Source: Chitinophagaceae bacterium
GTDB lineage: Bacteria; Bacteroidota; Bacteroidia; Chitinophagales; Chitinophagaceae
Direction of reading: 5' to 3'
Length of the DNA: 64,000 bases
Assembly: GCA_004173235.1 (NCBI GenBank)
Contig: SEAC01000015.1
Span: 496,001-560,000 of the forward strand
Position numbers and translations under genes: made by a program. The notes under the pieces were generated by a model. It saw nothing but the letters and a program-made list of their open reading frames with translations, searched no databases and had not been told where the DNA came from. Of the stretch, positions 11,801 to 18,826 are shown one piece after another (within the stretch, counting starts at the first letter, position 1; each line of letters begins with the position of its first letter).

Positions 11801-14800
11801 AGTTGCTGAAATCGGGATTGGTTCCACCTACCGTATAAATACCGTTCAACGCGGCAACAACATTTTGCTGTTTGAGTGTGTCGTTGGCGGGAATGGGGTC
11901 GGTAGCGCCGTTGGGCGCGCTGGTCCAGAATTCGAGGTTGTATACCTGGCCTCCGCGGAAGTTGAAGGTGCCGATGGTGGCCGCCGTGCTGCTGCTATCG
12001 TAGTTCAACACGCCGGTCCAGTTGTATGGGGTTTGCAGCACGCCATTGACGCTCCAGTTGACAACGACACCCGTAAGGTTGGAAGTGCCGTAGTTCTTCA
12101 CGCGCACCTGCACAGGGTTCACACCGGCGGCGAACACTGCCTGGGGTCCTACGAAAGCGATCACACCGGCATCTGCGCTGGGCAGCGAAAATTCGTCCGC
12201 ACCCATGTCCGGATTGGTGGCATGGCGCTCTTCGTCTTCAAAATCGGTTCGCACCGATGCAATGGCGGTACCTGTTCCGTTCATCAGGTTCTGGTTGGGA
12301 CGCAGCAATGTATCAGTACGCCATTTCGGGTTTGCGAAAACGCTGTGTGCATCATATCCCTGCGCCTGCCACTCGGCGAACGTAGATGTGTTGTTTGCCG
12401 CAAGCGTAGCGAAGTTCTTCGTGCCTTCTGTTGTATAGTATCCGTTATAGTCAATGGCGCCCGGCGCGAGTGTCGACGAAATGATCTGGCCTTTAAAGGC
12501 AGTACCCGCCGTGTGAATGCCGCTCACGATGTTGTTCCTGAAGATCGTGCCTGTGCCCGACAGCGCCACAGCCACCGAAGGACCCGTTGTGTTGTAGATA
12601 CTCGAGCTGCTCGGGTTTACATCCGACCGGTTGTTGATGGAATTGTACACCACGTCGATGTTGTCGCCGTTCACGGAGAGTCCGTTGCCGGCGCTTTCGC
12701 GCAGGTGAATCATGTTGTTGGCAACGAGTCCGCGTGTTGCACCGCCATCGTAGGAGAATACGGAGAGGGCCACGTTGTTGCTGTATGCGTACGGATTGCC
12801 GATGAAGCCGATGTAAAGCATGAAGGATTGCTGCGTCATGTCGTACAAGCGGTTGCGTGTAACTCGGAAGGCGCCGGTGCCACGCACGTGCAGCATGTCG
12901 TTCTGCAGGAAGTTGGAATCTACGATCGGTGCCACGAGGCTATCTGCCTTGATTCCATAAAGCGTGTACGAAGTGTACACATATCCCCTCCCCGCTCCTA
13001 CACGGTTGCCTTTGATCAGCACCCCTTTGGTGTTGATGGCCAGACGCCCGTCCTGCTCCCGCGCGGAAGTAACGTAGATCAGGCCCGTAACCTTGTTGTT
13101 GCGGATGATGATGGCCGAGTCGGCATTGAGTGCATTGATGGCCCACGAAGGCTCGCTCGAGCAGAAGAAGCTGCACACCGAAACCGGGCTGGTGATGAAC
13201 GAGCATCCTTCTACCGTTATATCGTGTGCGTTGCGCTGAATGAGGAGGTTGTTGGCAATTCCCAGCGATGCGAACTTGAGGCCTCGGAATGTGTAGAAAC
13301 CAGTTCCTTCCGCTACCACCATCGTACGTCCGTTGAACACTACCGAAGATGAATCGCCCGTATAACTACGGAAGACGATCGCGCTGGCGGCAGAAAGACC
13401 CGACACGTTGCGCAGGGTGTCGCCACTGTAATTACCGGGATACATATCAAAAGTGACGGCTGCTGAAATTCCGCGGCTCTGTAGCGCCGAGTCGGCCTCG
13501 CCAAAGCGTTTGAAGTTGCGCACGCCGCTTCCAGCCGCATTGATCGAATAAACACCCGCCATTGCCGTGTAATAAGTAGCGCTGGCGGTGTCGAAGGCCG
13601 TTCTTGTCTCTGTTGTGCCGTTGGTAAGCTGAGGGAACACCTCTACCAGCGTAAGTTCGCTGTTTACGGAGTAGGTCGTGGTGAAATTGAGAAGTGCGCT
13701 ATCACAAGGCGCGATGTTGAGCCCGTTGAAGGTCTGGCTCACTTCGGTGCCCCCGTTTACGCGGTAGCCAGCCTGGAGGCTGGTGATGGGGCTGCTGCCG
13801 TAGTTGCGCACGCGTGCTGAAAACTGAAGAACCGTTCCATTGGATACCACCTGTGGAGCGGGAGCCGTCACGCGGAGCATTCCCGCGTCGCTGGGTATCG
13901 TCACCACTTCGTCGGCGCCAAAATTCGCCGTAGTTGTTCCGCGCTGGTCGCCATCGATATCCGCACCTACCGTGGCCAATGCGGGAGCACGAAGGCAGGC
14001 GTCGGTGATGTGCAAGTCGGTTGCAGATGCAAACGAGACCTCTTCGAAGCGCGCCCCGGCATCGCGTGCGCGGATCGCCGCGTAAATGGTGGTATCGCCG
14101 CTGAAGTACACGTTGTTCTGGGTGATGACCACCGGGGTCGTGTAGGGGAACGTGTAGATGTTGGCGTTGCTGCCAGCAGAATTTCCTTTTAGCTGGAAGA
14201 TGTTGTTGCGCACCGAAGCGCCCGATGATTCGATGAAGTAAGCCAGGCGAACGTTTCCGTTAGCGGCGGGCGCGTAGAAGCTGTTGTGCAGCACCTGGAT
14301 GTTGGACGTATAGTAGATATACAGGCACTCACGCGTCACGTTCCCAAAGAAGTTGTTGGAAACGATCACCGGCTTATCAACGGGCGCATATTCGTTCTGG
14401 ATGGTTACAGAGTATTGGCCCACGTGGCCGTTGAACCTGTTCCCGCTGATCCAGATGGTGTCGGTATAAGTTGCTGCGTTGCCCACGTACACTGCGTTGG
14501 CATTGGTGCTGGTAAAGGTGTTACCGGAAATCCGGCCCGAACTCATTCCTTCGGTGTGCACGTTGTCGTTGGATGATCCGTTGCCTGTGAACGTATTATT
14601 ACGGATAAGGACGGCGCTATCGGCGAGCGAGTTGATATGACGCAGGTAGCCCGTGAAGGAACTGTTTTCGACGGTCAATCCGCGACTGCTCGTGGTTCCG
14701 ATGTAGGCCTGCCCCGACGTGCTGTTGTTGGGAACGCTGAACGTGCAACCGGTTACAGCAAAGGCGCGGCAGCTGGTGAGGGAGAATGCGCCCCGGAAGT

Positions 14801-15236
14801 TGGAGCTGCTCGCCCCGAGGAAGGTGAGGTTTCGGAAGGAGATATAAGAAGTTCCGTTGAGCGTTATGATGTATGCTGCAGGGGTGCCGGGAGAAACGAG
14901 CGACGTTCCGTTTGCAGAGCCTGACGCCGACTGGAACGTGATCGTGTTGGTGGCGCTGCTACCCGCTACGGTGCCGATGGAGATGTTTTCGGTGTAGGTG
15001 CCCGCAGCCACCTGGAACTGCACGGGACCGCTTACGCCGAAGGGGGCGCTGTTGGCAGGCCCTCCGTCGGTGCGGCTTCCCACCCCGGTGAGGTAGGCCA
15101 CCGCCGACACGAAGTTGCGGAAGTTGGTAGCCGATGCGGCCTGTCCGTTGTTGATGGTGTAGGTGCCGGAAAGCGGTGTAGCAATGGCTGCAGCACTTGC
15201 CAGGAGGCCCGAAAGCAGGACCAGAAGTTTTCTCAT
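2829..15236 (-). CDS. Giant secreted T9SS protein with six beta-helix/CARDB-like modules
   Basis: About 4,135 residues. I start it at the ATG at 15236, which gives a signal peptide (MRKLLVLLSGLLASAAAIA); the open frame continues 47 codons upstream without such a signal. Six modules of about 540-570 residues follow. Each opens with a G-x-YTVGG or GTYTI strand and a GG(V/I)(T/S)G-type segment, continues as a right-handed beta-helix rich in NN and GN turns, and ends with a D-x-DGE-x-R ... GADE motif (near residues 440, 1011, 1552, 2112, 2658, 3218). An Ig/CARDB-like linker with the pattern VKNYG...WSINGV then leads into the next module. After module six come another CARDB-like domain, a jelly-roll/MAM-like domain (YFEGFESNDGGW), several Ig-like domains and a C-terminal T9SS sorting domain (about residues 4055-4135, with GAGTYLL). 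Likely a surface or released adhesin or glycan-binding protein. No catalytic residues are identifiable by eye. Confidence 0.85.
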   Translation of the reverse strand: MRKLLVLLSGLLASAAAIATPLSGTYTINNGQAASATNFRNFVSAVAYLTGVGSRTDGGPANSAPFGVSGPVQFQVAAGTYTENISIGTVAGSSATNTITFQSASGSANGTSLVSPGTPAAYIITLNGTSYISFRNLTFLGASSSNFRGAFSLTSCRAFAVTGCTFSVPNNSTSGQAYIGTTSSRGLTVENSSFTGYLRHINSLADSAVLIRNNTFTGNGSSNDNVHTEGMSSGRISGNTFTSTNANAVYVGNAATYTDTIWISGNRFNGHVGQYSVTIQNEYAPVDKPVIVSNNFFGNVTRECLYIYYTSNIQVLHNSFYAPAANGNVRLAYFIESSGASVRNNIFQLKGNSAGSNANIYTFPYTTPVVITQNNVYFSGDTTIYAAIRARDAGARFEEVSFASATDLHITDACLRAPALATVGADIDGDQRGTTTANFGADEVVTIPSDAGMLRVTAPAPQVVSNGTVLQFSARVRNYGSSPITSLQAGYRVNGGTEVSQTFNGLNIAPCDSALLNFTTTYSVNSELTLVEVFPQLTNGTTETRTAFDTASATYYTAMAGVYSINAAGSGVRNFKRFGEADSALQSRGISAAVTFDMYPGNYSGDTLRNVSGLSAASAIVFRSYTGDSSSVVFNGRTMVVAEGTGFYTFRGLKFASLGIANNLLIQRNAHDITVEGCSFITSPVSVCSFFCSSEPSWAINALNADSAIIIRNNKVTGLIYVTSAREQDGRLAINTKGVLIKGNRVGAGRGYVYTSYTLYGIKADSLVAPIVDSNFLQNDMLHVRGTGAFRVTRNRLYDMTQQSFMLYIGFIGNPYAYSNNVALSVFSYDGGATRGLVANNMIHLRESAGNGLSVNGDNIDVVYNSINNRSDVNPSSSSIYNTTGPSVAVALSGTGTIFRNNIVSGIHTAGTAFKGQIISSTLAPGAIDYNGYYTTEGTKNFATLAANNTSTFAEWQAQGYDAHSVFANPKWRTDTLLRPNQNLMNGTGTAIASVRTDFEDEERHATNPDMGADEFSLPSADAGVIAFVGPQAVFAAGVNPVQVRVKNYGTSNLTGVVVNWSVNGVLQTPYNWTGVLNYDSSSTAATIGTFNFRGGQVYNLEFWTSAPNGATDPIPANDTLKQQNVVAALNGIYTVGGTNPDFSNFTAAATGLRLGGVTGPTTFNVRSGTYTEQLLLKEVVGASATNRITFQSEDGDSSRVVLTQASTVGHLATVTLDSTDFITLRALTLQQTGSWLTSALRIKNGAHNNTVERCVLRANANNNSPRLVVDSVGVDSNFVIRNNRFVWGEMHIDADGSAQTGLAESGLQIIGNRFDTVNNRIATINAVRGSVISGNYTRNLANTSPGAYQLNNLSGKSTISGNSIYGRYSNGIYLLSSVTPAAGDSVLIANNMIALTISTSTIYGINLNGVTGVALYHNTVATHGQTNGAALYVTGSSNLTVQNNIWQHFGPGYVYYLADFSAPAGLTLDYNNAFTNGNFIARTGSSALNLAQWQALGRDVNGSNLRPVYIDSVSNLHRNRSFTQLNNTGTATPVTTDFDGETRNTTTPDLGADEFKPYDYDAALLHFDSPNTPFSAGAATPITVTLRNLGQLPLTSAQLNYTINGVAQPVFTFSGSIPYGDSVNNLQIGTYASVGGRTDTIRVWVSMPNGSADENVLNDSLMGVFTPALCGTYTVGGANPDYATLQDAAVALNRGGITCAVVLNVRDGEYSGAIQFAAIAGTSASRTVTVQSESGDSSAVILSTPYDFSANTYVLRLKGASFITFRKMSFVRRPFSFFNQGFGSGLVLMDSTTGKSITISNCYFKAAGSSMTAAKIANTGGSFTFDNNYLDSTLTINVTATYVAIRNNKLRFGGISITADSSYVQNNVCDSLGTINISNSSAATARTYVQNNVLKANTFTGQPAIFVGNTGGGSISGNRIEQSAGIGIQVNNATNPTLASPLIISNNFVHSKSTNFGLGISNTNNVYVVHNSVHVTGSNSSIGLYVSGGSGNTVLNNNVSNSGGGVAVNIQNVTAIKDLNNNNYYSTGANLGNYNSVNRATLALWQSATGKDGASKNVSPGFLSITDLHTSQTALDSAGTITQYNPGSGYQQVVVTDIDGEARNSVKPDIGADEISLVSVDGGVVVITEPSGAVLQAADAAKPVKIRLKNFGVQPLTAAVVNWTINGVTQAPYTFSGSIASQDSSAVLTIGTMNFAIGRSYTVQAWTSSVNGSADSNPVNDSAIVRNAWPALCGTYTVGGSSPDFSTLRDAVNEMKNGGLLCAVTLQVRNGVYTDSTYIITPLPGSSVTNVATIRSESGDSSAVILQSRDASPHFSFEKAQNITIQGMTLRFNAATGGGSEGLIVLRNNGNRNISILNNVFDNRTSFNPGYGVTSGTANGSIDTSIVIRNNVLRRVGGIQLRSDADNSSVFSPQLNMTGIRVEGNRIDSVSNGMGISIKNALAPVISNNRLPQSVIWVRNSSSPQIVANTVAIGNEFSPGYAVNTGIALNNITSTAAAHTLIANNMVSVADLQVSNTNVPTGIGANNIDYLDVYFNTVLLRHTDNQGYIFWGGGAHVNLKNNIFASPTGNPALSGSNFESSDYNNFYTTGSIAPGIATLNDWTGLTIFDDHSLTVNPFFTSNTNLHVAAAELAGAGTAIAGISTDVDGDVRSNPPFIGADERASLARDAALTQLVAPVQPFTHGMQQVKVTLKNNGSETLTSAQISWSIGGVAQPQYSWTGSIAPSASATVTIGSYDFQLRSDNRLRAIVSNPNGGADEFNANDTLVQNNLWAALNGSYTIGGNAPTFTDFLQAFEQLQKGGVTGATSIAARSGTYPGNFYVNGIPGSGPSRPITIWGEARNRDSVWITGTHTAFSHEYIGVLMNMSYLTFRNISFDNRTTATTGVYGAVLRTGLDAHHLNFDSCTFKAIRPVGASSSNAFDLLSFESYVGATRNGDSSTVTHCLFIGGGKGVRINSVAASTAVTGIRVDSNEFVNPYFLAIESSYALANSSISGNVIRDTTDFADFRAILLSNHASNVMIRNNRIAVQGNGNGIDISNTQFVSGNQDNRVVNNFVQIGTNGASIGIKATGKWIRVIHNSVRMTSTFATSAAGEFLPDAASGGISVQNNVLVNSGGGYAIRVPQTNFTSALVSNYNDLFTTGAQTGSWQNSNAATLADWRTLSVRDANSIAANPNFRSNADLHSRATALNGSAVPIPGVETTDIDGEGRNLTAPDMGADEFSPPNLTVTRLLTPADGCQPTASETVQIRVKNEGPTTQAELPVAFRINGGAIVRDTVRVPLVAGAETDFSFPATVDLSAIGNYAFEAWTDIPGDSLPQNDTLRVTIHHTRVVSSYPYFEGFESNDGGWFGKGQNTSWAWGVIASSNIDSAYGGTKGWKTALAGQYNNNERSYLESPCFDLTHFGAAQPKIWFMHAYQIEPVNDSNWVEWSDNGGQTWNRLGTSGGGEHWYNAGTAWSGDHKDWELAGFDIPMTQIGNRSAVRFRIAFASNSSDIRDGVGIDNIFIDTLLPITQGNIVFGGRARSTGLGTIDIMSQSSERMVQIGDNGNSLGLVSVQAQLGTAPVVHNGTTYMGRHWVITPQTQPSTPVQVRLYFTQAEFDTLRAHDPAITSVNNLAIYKYSGSNADLDLGNNGGNGQYISVPDVQFVPYGNGYYAEFLASGFSEFWLTRSSAGPVIDITLTTLSSPALQSCYSASETVSFTLKNNGNATLDFAATPVTVTATVTGTNAQAFAPVVINSGTLAAGASQTVAVSNAYDMSTPGSYTFTAQATLAGDVNTANNSLSVQRTVAALVAGSITSSANSYCATGGTPTLTLSGGPYAMVQWQEASSSAGPWTNVGSNASSYTPAAAISATTWYRALLQCGAQTTTASAISVTLTAPQILSSTPVTTCGASTVSLTASPSPGSVVEWYDAATGGNLIGTGTHLVQTISTTTTYYAQAVEGTCRSARVTVTATVNALTVVSSDPVDVMACTGMSATFNVTASGTGPLGYQWRRNGTAIPAANAATYTIGSVTAADYGSYDVMVTGGCNSDTSAAANLQICTAVASTDVTISSAVLAPVPAHDHATLRVTSARATRIEWSIIDNKGSVVRRFTQRVTAGDNVLQLPLMDLGAGTYLLTGATDKGKTAVIRFVKM

Positions 15237-15435
15237 AACAGTTGTTTTCGCCGTAGCGGGTGAAGCCTGCAAAGTAGCCCGCCTGGCCAGCCTGCCCCAT
15301 ACCGTGCGCACGGTATTTATGCGGTCTGCATCCCACATCAGCGTTGTGCTTATGTTAAAGATGTGCGCCGTAAACACCCGCCGCGGGCAATTTGCCTAAC
15401 TTTTCCACCGTTACACAGTCAAACACGCGAAGCAA

Positions 15436-15443
15436 TACTTTTG
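15436..15443 (+). promoter_or_regulatory. Possible -7 element TACTTTTG for the TonB-like gene
   Basis: A perfect TAnnTTTG match lies one base before the first ATG (15445). If used, transcription would start around 15450 and translation would begin at the second ATG, 15463 (MTTPFDQ). The gap 15237-15444 separates two divergent genes; no clear TTG -33 partner is visible. Confidence 0.45.
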
Positions 15444-15444
15444 T

Positions 15445-16266
15445 ATGGCGAACTACTTTACCATGACGACCCCCTTCGACCAGCAGCGGAAGCGGCAGGC
15501 TCTGATCATTACCCTCGCAACGGGCGGTGCGCTCCTGCTGTTGTTCATTCTGCTTAAGTGGCCCATTCCCACCATACCTCCGCCCATTGCAGAAGAATAC
15601 ATCGAAGTGGACCTGAACCTCGGCGCCGGCGACGTGGGCTCGGGCAACGATCAACCGCAGATCCCCGGCGAGCCTGCTCCGGCCGCGGCATCCTCCAGTG
15701 CTCCCGCACAAGCCTCCTCATCTTCGCAAAGCGAATCCCGCGCGGTGGAGACCGATGACAATTCAGACGGCCCGGCTATCCGTAATCCTACAACTTCCAA
15801 TCCACGCGCCACTACGGTCAACAGCGACAACAAGACTCCGAAGCCTTCCGCCAACCCACCTGCTCCTCCCACGCCACGTCCCAAGGCGGTGATGGGACAA
15901 ATTCAGGGCGGCAACGGCCCGGGCGGCAACGGTGCCGATACGTATAAACCCGGTGCGGGCGAAGGCCCCGGCAATGGCCCCGGCGATGCAGGAAGCGTAG
16001 GTGGCAATCCGAAAGGCACCGTCTATAAAAATGACCGTGAGGTGGTGCGCGAATATTACTTTCAGAGCGACCTGCCACCCGCAACGGTGAAGGCCGAGCT
16101 CCTGATCGATAAAAGCGGGAAGGCGAGCCTGCGCCGCATTGTGAACGGTTCGATGGCGAAGTACCGCAACGCCATCCTGCAATACCTGCCGGTGATGAAG
16201 TTCAATGCAAGCGACCACGAATCCGTGATCGTGTACACGTTCAACTTCCGAACCTCCGGAGGGTAG
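15445..16266 (+). CDS. TonB-like energy transducer / membrane-anchored proline-rich protein
   Basis: 273 residues from the first ATG, or 267 from 15463, which the -7 element at 15436 favours. A short basic N-terminus (QQRKRQ) precedes one membrane helix (about residues 20-42). Then comes a long low-complexity periplasmic linker rich in Pro, Ala, Ser, Gly and Asn (about 55-190). A C-terminal alpha/beta domain of about 80 residues follows (VVREYYFQSDLPPATVKAELLIDKSG...), resembling TonB C-terminal domains in layout but without the usual YP motif. In related genomes a protein of this kind, as I recall, often sits between exbB/exbD and folC. Here folC follows as expected, but upstream there is the divergent giant gene and no exbB/exbD. 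Confidence 0.55.
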   Translation: MANYFTMTTPFDQQRKRQALIITLATGGALLLLFILLKWPIPTIPPPIAEEYIEVDLNLGAGDVGSGNDQPQIPGEPAPAAASSSAPAQASSSSQSESRAVETDDNSDGPAIRNPTTSNPRATTVNSDNKTPKPSANPPAPPTPRPKAVMGQIQGGNGPGGNGADTYKPGAGEGPGNGPGDAGSVGGNPKGTVYKNDREVVREYYFQSDLPPATVKAELLIDKSGKASLRRIVNGSMAKYRNAILQYLPVMKFNASDHESVIVYTFNFRTSGG

Positions 16267-16357
16267 CCAAGCAAATATTAAAAAGTCAAAAACGGAGGTA
16301 GCAGAAAAAAAATGATATCGTCTTTCGCCCTTTTAATTTTGCCTTTTGACTTCCTCC
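16267..16357. repeat. AT-rich gap with GTCAAAA / TTTTGAC arms
   Basis: The 91-base gap holds AAAAAGTCAAAAACGGAGG near 16279-16297 and the opposed CTTTTGACTTCCTCC near 16343-16357, so the two ends can pair imperfectly. The same GTCAAAA word forms the hairpin at 22405-22482. The folC promoter lies inside this gap. Confidence 0.45.
16334..16341 (+). promoter_or_regulatory. -7 element TAATTTTG of folC
   Basis: A perfect TAnnTTTG match 16 bases before the folC ATG at 16358, so folC probably has its own promoter in addition to read-through from the TonB-like gene. Confidence 0.55.
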
Positions 16358-17665
16358 ATGACGTACGCCGAAACGATCGACTTTTTATTCTCCCGGCTTC
16401 CGATGTTCAGCAGGGTTGGCGCTGCCGCGTACAAGCAGGATCTCGATAACATTCGCGCGCTTTGCAGTGCGCTTGGCGATCCGCACAAGAAATTCAGAAC
16501 GATCCATGTAGGCGGCACCAACGGCAAAGGGTCTGTCAGCCATATGATCGCCGCGGTGCTGCAGGAGGCCGGGCACAAAACCGGGCTGCACACTTCCCCG
16601 CATTTATACGACTTCCGCGAGCGGATCCGCATCAACGGCGAAATGGTTTCAGAAGAATTCGTGATCGATTTCACCAGCCGCATCCGCCCGCTGATTGACG
16701 AAATCAAACCCTCGTTTTTCGAGATCACCGTTGCGATGGCATTCGACTGGTATGCACAGGAAGGCGTGGACATTGCGGTTATCGAAGTGGGCCTCGGTGG
16801 CCGGCTCGACAGCACCAACATCATTACTCCGGAGCTTTCCGTCATCACCAATATCGGTTGGGATCATATGAACCTGCTCGGCGATTCGCTCGAGGCTATT
16901 GCGAAGGAAAAGGCCGGGATCATCAAACGCGGCATTCCGGTAGTGATCGGCCAATGGCAGGGCGCCCCCTCCGAAGTGCTTGCTGCACGTGCATTGGAGG
17001 TGAATGCGCCATCCGTAGTTGCGGGGCATCGCTGGGGTGTGCGCAGCATATCGGCAACGGCGCGCACGCGCAGCGTGGAGCTGTACGACCGCTATGGCGA
17101 TCGATCCGTAGTTCTACAACTCGACTTGCCCGGCTCCTACCAGGAGCAGAACGTACGCACTGCCTGGACGGCCCTCATGCAACTCCGCGAGCAGGGCTTC
17201 GATCTCCCCGACGCTGCACTTCGCTCGGGGCTCCAGCAGGTGCGCCGCCTTACGGGTTTGACCGGCCGCTGGGACGTGTTGCGCGAGGAGCCGTTGCTGG
17301 TGCTCGACGTTGCGCACAACAAGGACGGCATCGCCCAATTACGCGCGCAACTGGGTACACTATCCTACGATCGGCTGCATCTCGTATTTGGAATGGTGCG
17401 CGACAAAGAACCGGCAACGATCTTGCCGTTGCTTCCCCAGGCTTCGTTCTACTATTTTGCGCAGGCACAGATTCCGCGTGCGCTCCCGGCATCCGAACTT
17501 GCCACCGCAGCGGCTGCGGCCAGTATCAACGGTGCCGCGTTTGAATCGGTGAACGACGCGGTAGCCAGCGCGCTCGCCACTGCTGGTGCCAACGACCTCG
17601 TGCTCGTGTGCGGAAGCATCTTCCTGATTGCGGAAGTGGACCGCGAGCGCTTTACTCAGAATTGA
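16358..17665 (+). CDS. folC: Bifunctional folylpolyglutamate synthase / dihydrofolate synthase
   Basis: 435 residues, starting at the ATG at 16358; a TTG 12 bases earlier is less likely. The enzyme adds glutamate to folates, and in most bacteria also joins glutamate to dihydropteroate, using ATP in the cytoplasm. The Mur-ligase-type P-loop GGTNGKGS is at residues 52-59. It is followed by the folate-loop signature HTSPHLYDFRERIRING, the EVGLGGRLDSTN motif and the Mg-binding TNIGWDHM segment. The C-terminal domain includes RWDVL and the DVAHNKDG motif typical of FolC. Its last 10 bases overlap the end of the convergent NUDIX gene, so the two mRNAs are complementary at their 3' ends. Confidence 0.93.
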   Translation: MTYAETIDFLFSRLPMFSRVGAAAYKQDLDNIRALCSALGDPHKKFRTIHVGGTNGKGSVSHMIAAVLQEAGHKTGLHTSPHLYDFRERIRINGEMVSEEFVIDFTSRIRPLIDEIKPSFFEITVAMAFDWYAQEGVDIAVIEVGLGGRLDSTNIITPELSVITNIGWDHMNLLGDSLEAIAKEKAGIIKRGIPVVIGQWQGAPSEVLAARALEVNAPSVVAGHRWGVRSISATARTRSVELYDRYGDRSVVLQLDLPGSYQEQNVRTAWTALMQLREQGFDLPDAALRSGLQQVRRLTGLTGRWDVLREEPLLVLDVAHNKDGIAQLRAQLGTLSYDRLHLVFGMVRDKEPATILPLLPQASFYYFAQAQIPRALPASELATAAAAASINGAAFESVNDAVASALATAGANDLVLVCGSIFLIAEVDRERFTQN

Positions 17666-18204
17666 AGTTCGCCCAGCTCGATGAGCGCGTAGAGGATGCA
17701 GTTGACGTGCAGGCTTTGCGCCATCTTGTTTTCGCGCACGAGCGCTTTTACTTCGTCGATCGAAAGTTCCACCACCTCCAGTTCCTCGGAGTCATCTAGG
17801 TTTTGCTCGGCGGTGCGTGTGCCACCGGTGGCCAGGAACATATGCATGAAATTATTGGTGGTGGATGGATTGGCCGAGATCTTCCCGAGGAATTTCCAAT
17901 TCCCGAAAGTGTAACCCGTTTCCTCGAGCACCTCGCGGCGGCAGGCTTCCTCCATGGTTTCGCCCTCTTCCGAAACGCCACCAGGCAGCTCGGTTTCAAT
18001 GCTTCCGATGCCGTGACGGTATTGCCGCACCATGAGCACTTTACCTTCTTTGGTAATGCCGAATGCATTCACCCAGTCGGAATATTCGTTCACGTAAAAC
18101 GCGGGTATCTCCCCGCCGTTCGCCATGCGGCACCTATCCTCGCGGATAGTCAGCCATTCCTTCCGGTGCAGGTATTTCGATTCGAGTACGGTCCATTTCT
18201 CCAT
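17656..18204 (-). CDS. NUDIX hydrolase (ADP-ribose pyrophosphatase-like)
   Basis: 182 residues from the ATG at 18204. The frame stays open another 15 codons upstream, but that leader (MQFIVYSSQFSVETD) is a translation of the intergenic ACTATAA/AACTG words, so I reject it. The complete Nudix box G-x5-E-x7-REVLEETGY spans residues 76-98; its glutamates bind the divalent metal that cleaves a nucleoside-diphosphate-linked substrate. The N-terminal strand pair and the phrase VRQYRHGIGSIETELPGG resemble the ADP-sugar pyrophosphatase (NudF) subgroup, so ADP-ribose or a nucleotide sugar is a plausible substrate. It is last in a minus-strand row after the DinB-family gene (51 bases apart) and converges on folC. 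Confidence 0.88.
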   Translation of the reverse strand: MEKWTVLESKYLHRKEWLTIREDRCRMANGGEIPAFYVNEYSDWVNAFGITKEGKVLMVRQYRHGIGSIETELPGGVSEEGETMEEACRREVLEETGYTFGNWKFLGKISANPSTTNNFMHMFLATGGTRTAEQNLDDSEELEVVELSIDEVKALVRENKMAQSLHVNCILYALIELGELQF

Positions 18205-18211
18205 ATCTGTC

Positions 18212-18246
18212 TCAACTGAAAACTGGGAACTATAAACTATAAACTG
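18212..18246. repeat. Short-word repeat between NUDIX and DinB genes
   Basis: The words AACTGAAAACTGGGAAC and then AACTATAAACTATAAACTG run through this gap (18215-18245). On the minus strand it reads as GTTTATAGTTTATAGTT followed by CCCAGTTTTCAG. It is another short-unit tandem array confined to a gap between genes. Confidence 0.5.
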
Positions 18247-18255
18247 CACACACCC

Positions 18256-18792
18256 CTACCATCCTTTCCTTTCGCGAAGCGCCGTGATGTGCGCGGTGTG
18301 ATGACGGCAATGCCAGGCATACAGCCCGAGCAAAAACCACAACGTCATCGTGCGCTGGTGCTCCGGGTGAAATACAGTGCGCTCTTCCCAGGCTTCGTCT
18401 GGAATGGACTTCAGGAAAACCGTCCAGCGTTCATGCAGTGCGTGCAGCAGTGTGAGCGAAATGTTCACGGGCAGCTGGTGCACGTCCGCCGCCTCCGCCC
18501 ACTGCTTTTCCTCGTACGGCTTGATGGTGGGATTCTCTTCCGTCATGGCGAGCTTGAACCGTATGTACGCATTCATGTGGCTATCGGCGACGTGATGCAC
18601 CAGTTGGTGCACGGTCCAGCCACCTTCGCGGTAAGGAGTTCCGATCTGGTCTTCGTTTAGGTTGAGTACCGCATGCTCCAATGCAGCCGGGAGAAAGCGG
18701 ATATCGGCGATCCACTGCTCCTTCTGGTCATCCGAAAATGCGGTTGGGATGTACTTCCCGATGGGGAAGCGCGGGTCGATCTTTGTGTCCAT
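18256..18792 (-). CDS. DinB/YfiT-family protein (putative metal-dependent thiol transferase)
   Basis: 178 residues, the usual length for the YfiT branch of the DinB superfamily, a four-helix bundle that binds a metal with three histidines. The candidates are H67 in HQLVHHVADSH, and H161 and H165 in WHCRHHTAH; their spacing matches that of Bacillus YfiT/BstA, which has been linked to bacillithiol transfer. Family members may attach a thiol cofactor to electrophiles or act as hydrolases; the substrate here is unknown. The DPRFPIGKY N-terminus is typical of this branch. A near-perfect -7 element lies four bases upstream of its ATG, so it may be transcribed separately from the FKBP gene. Confidence 0.85.
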   Translation of the reverse strand: MDTKIDPRFPIGKYIPTAFSDDQKEQWIADIRFLPAALEHAVLNLNEDQIGTPYREGGWTVHQLVHHVADSHMNAYIRFKLAMTEENPTIKPYEEKQWAEAADVHQLPVNISLTLLHALHERWTVFLKSIPDEAWEERTVFHPEHQRTMTLWFLLGLYAWHCRHHTAHITALRERKGW

Positions 18793-18796
18793 GACG

Positions 18797-18804
18797 CAAG
18801 ATTA
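18797..18804 (-). promoter_or_regulatory. -7-like element TAATCTTG four bases before the DinB-family ATG
   Basis: One mismatch to TAnnTTTG. Only CGTC separates it from the ATG at 18792, implying an almost leaderless transcript, as at 23493 and 31202. Confidence 0.45.
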
Positions 18805-18826
18805 TGCGGGTGTAATTATGCAGGTG

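Noticed and set aside
15237..15377. Upstream extension of the giant protein by 47 codons
   Set aside because: It would bury the signal peptide, and it covers part of the divergent promoter region.
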